Positions 63,659-64,000 of a stretch of DNA of 64,000 nt are shown piece by piece. Positions within the stretch are counted from its first letter, which is position 1. The number at the start of each line of letters is the position of its first letter. The DNA is taken from contig CAZNJB010000006.1 in NCBI GenBank assembly GCA_964573255.1, forward strand, positions 1 to 64,000, given 5' to 3'. Both the position numbers and the translations under genes were made by a program. The stretch is from CAYNUJ01 sp964573255. GTDB lineage: Bacteria; Bacteroidota; Ignavibacteria; Ignavibacteriales; Melioribacteraceae. The notes beneath the pieces were generated by a model, which saw only the letters and a list, made by a program, of their open reading frames with translations, did no database searches and was not told the DNA's origin.

Positions 63659-64000
63659 TTAGATATTTATAAACTCATCATCAATAAACATTTGAGAATT
63701 GTTTATTGCAGCAACTTGTTTGCCGGTAAGTATTTTTTTATCGAAGGGACTATTCTTAGATTTAGATTTGAATTTTTTAACATCAACAGTCCACACCTCA
63801 TCGGGGTTGAAAATCGTTAATTCGGCTTTTTCCCCTTCTGCAATTTTAGGAATGCTCAAACCGAGAATTTTCCTCGGGTTAATCGCAAATTTTTCAATTA
63901 TCTCTTCAAGAGATAAATGTTTTTTGTGGTAAAGTTCGTTCAAGGTTAAGCCGATTGCAGTTTCTAAACCAATAATACCATTTGGAGCATAAATAAACTC
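63659..64000 (-). CDS. pyrC: Dihydroorotase, C-terminal part
   Basis: The last 113 codons of a gene that runs off the window edge. 'APNGIIGLETAIGLTLNELY' at the edge (19-residue span of the conserved amidohydrolase active-site loop, where GLETA follows the catalytic region) and 'EKFAINPRKILGL' are standard for PyrC. The end 'GEKAELTIFNPDEVWTVD' and '...SPFDKKILTGKQVAAI...' is the small domain that closes the barrel. The enzyme forms dihydroorotate from carbamoyl-aspartate in pyrimidine synthesis. The gene continues beyond 64000; an internal TTG near 63943 is not its start. Confidence 0.92.
   Translation of the reverse strand, partial: EFIYAPNGIIGLETAIGLTLNELYHKKHLSLEEIIEKFAINPRKILGLSIPKIAEGEKAELTIFNPDEVWTVDVKKFKSKSKNSPFDKKILTGKQVAAINNSQMFIDDEFINI

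Overview
The window is one contig fragment of a low-GC Gram-negative bacterium of the Bacteroidota/Chlorobiota (FCB) branch, most likely class Ignavibacteria. The placement rests on a secreted LVIVD-repeat protein ending in a type IX secretion (T9SS) sorting domain with the 'NYPNPFNPST' motif, a DUF4783-type protein, a 31-residue AURKAIP1/COX24-type ribosomal protein, meso-DAP-type MurE, and a Wza/Wzz/Wzx outer-membrane polysaccharide system. This is inference from gene content; there is no rRNA in the window.

Layout. (1) 0.1-13 kb, all minus strand: a housekeeping block read right to left from a polyprenyl-phosphate sugar transferase, a DPM1-type glycosyltransferase and an unusual GT2/sugar-transferase fusion into accA, a YbgC-type thioesterase, a flippase, dut, a small unrecognised region, dnaE, a FabL-like enoyl-ACP reductase and trxA. 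(2) 13.2-26.9 kb, minus strand: a surface polysaccharide locus with an outer-membrane protein, rfbB, Wza-like export protein, Wzz-like chain-length protein, five glycosyltransferases, a second Wzx, a Wzy/ligase-like polymerase and lhgO. The 15.6-23.7 kb core looks more A/T-rich than its flanks. (3) 26.9-29.7 kb: a gene-poor kilobase with a probable decayed secreted-protein gene, then the T9SS cargo gene on the plus strand, a dispersed-type palindrome and a large hairpin terminator. (4) 29.7-45.6 kb, minus strand: a complete division and cell wall (dcw) cluster, mraZ-rsmH-ftsL-ftsI-murE-murF-mraY-murD-ftsW-murG-murC-ftsQ-ftsA-ftsZ, with nearly every junction overlapping and a candidate MraZ operator at its head. 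(5) 45.8-50.9 kb: a soluble GAF/PAS histidine kinase whose stop codon lies inside a convergent tRNA-Thr gene; a short minus-strand HU / zinc-ribbon TPR / mini ribosomal protein / tRNA unit; and a divergent pair of paralogous small membrane-anchored proteins behind a sigma-54-like promoter. (6) 50.9-64 kb, minus strand: an IMPDH/GMPR-family enzyme, oligoendopeptidase F, a lipoprotein amidase, a RecB/AddA-like helicase-nuclease with an Fe-S cysteine pattern, a very large NtrY-like kinase, a DUF4783-like protein, an FN3 lipoprotein and the 3' end of pyrC.

The cell-envelope theme is strong: peptidoglycan synthesis and division, surface polysaccharide, lipid synthesis (accA, FabL), amidase and T9SS cargo together make up most of the window. 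No insertion sequence, CRISPR array, phage module or replication origin was seen. The least explained pieces are the paralogous bitopic protein pair with its promoter, the GT2/sugar-transferase fusion, the lone AddA-like nuclease coupled to a twelve-helix kinase, and the interrupted small reading frames between dut and dnaE.
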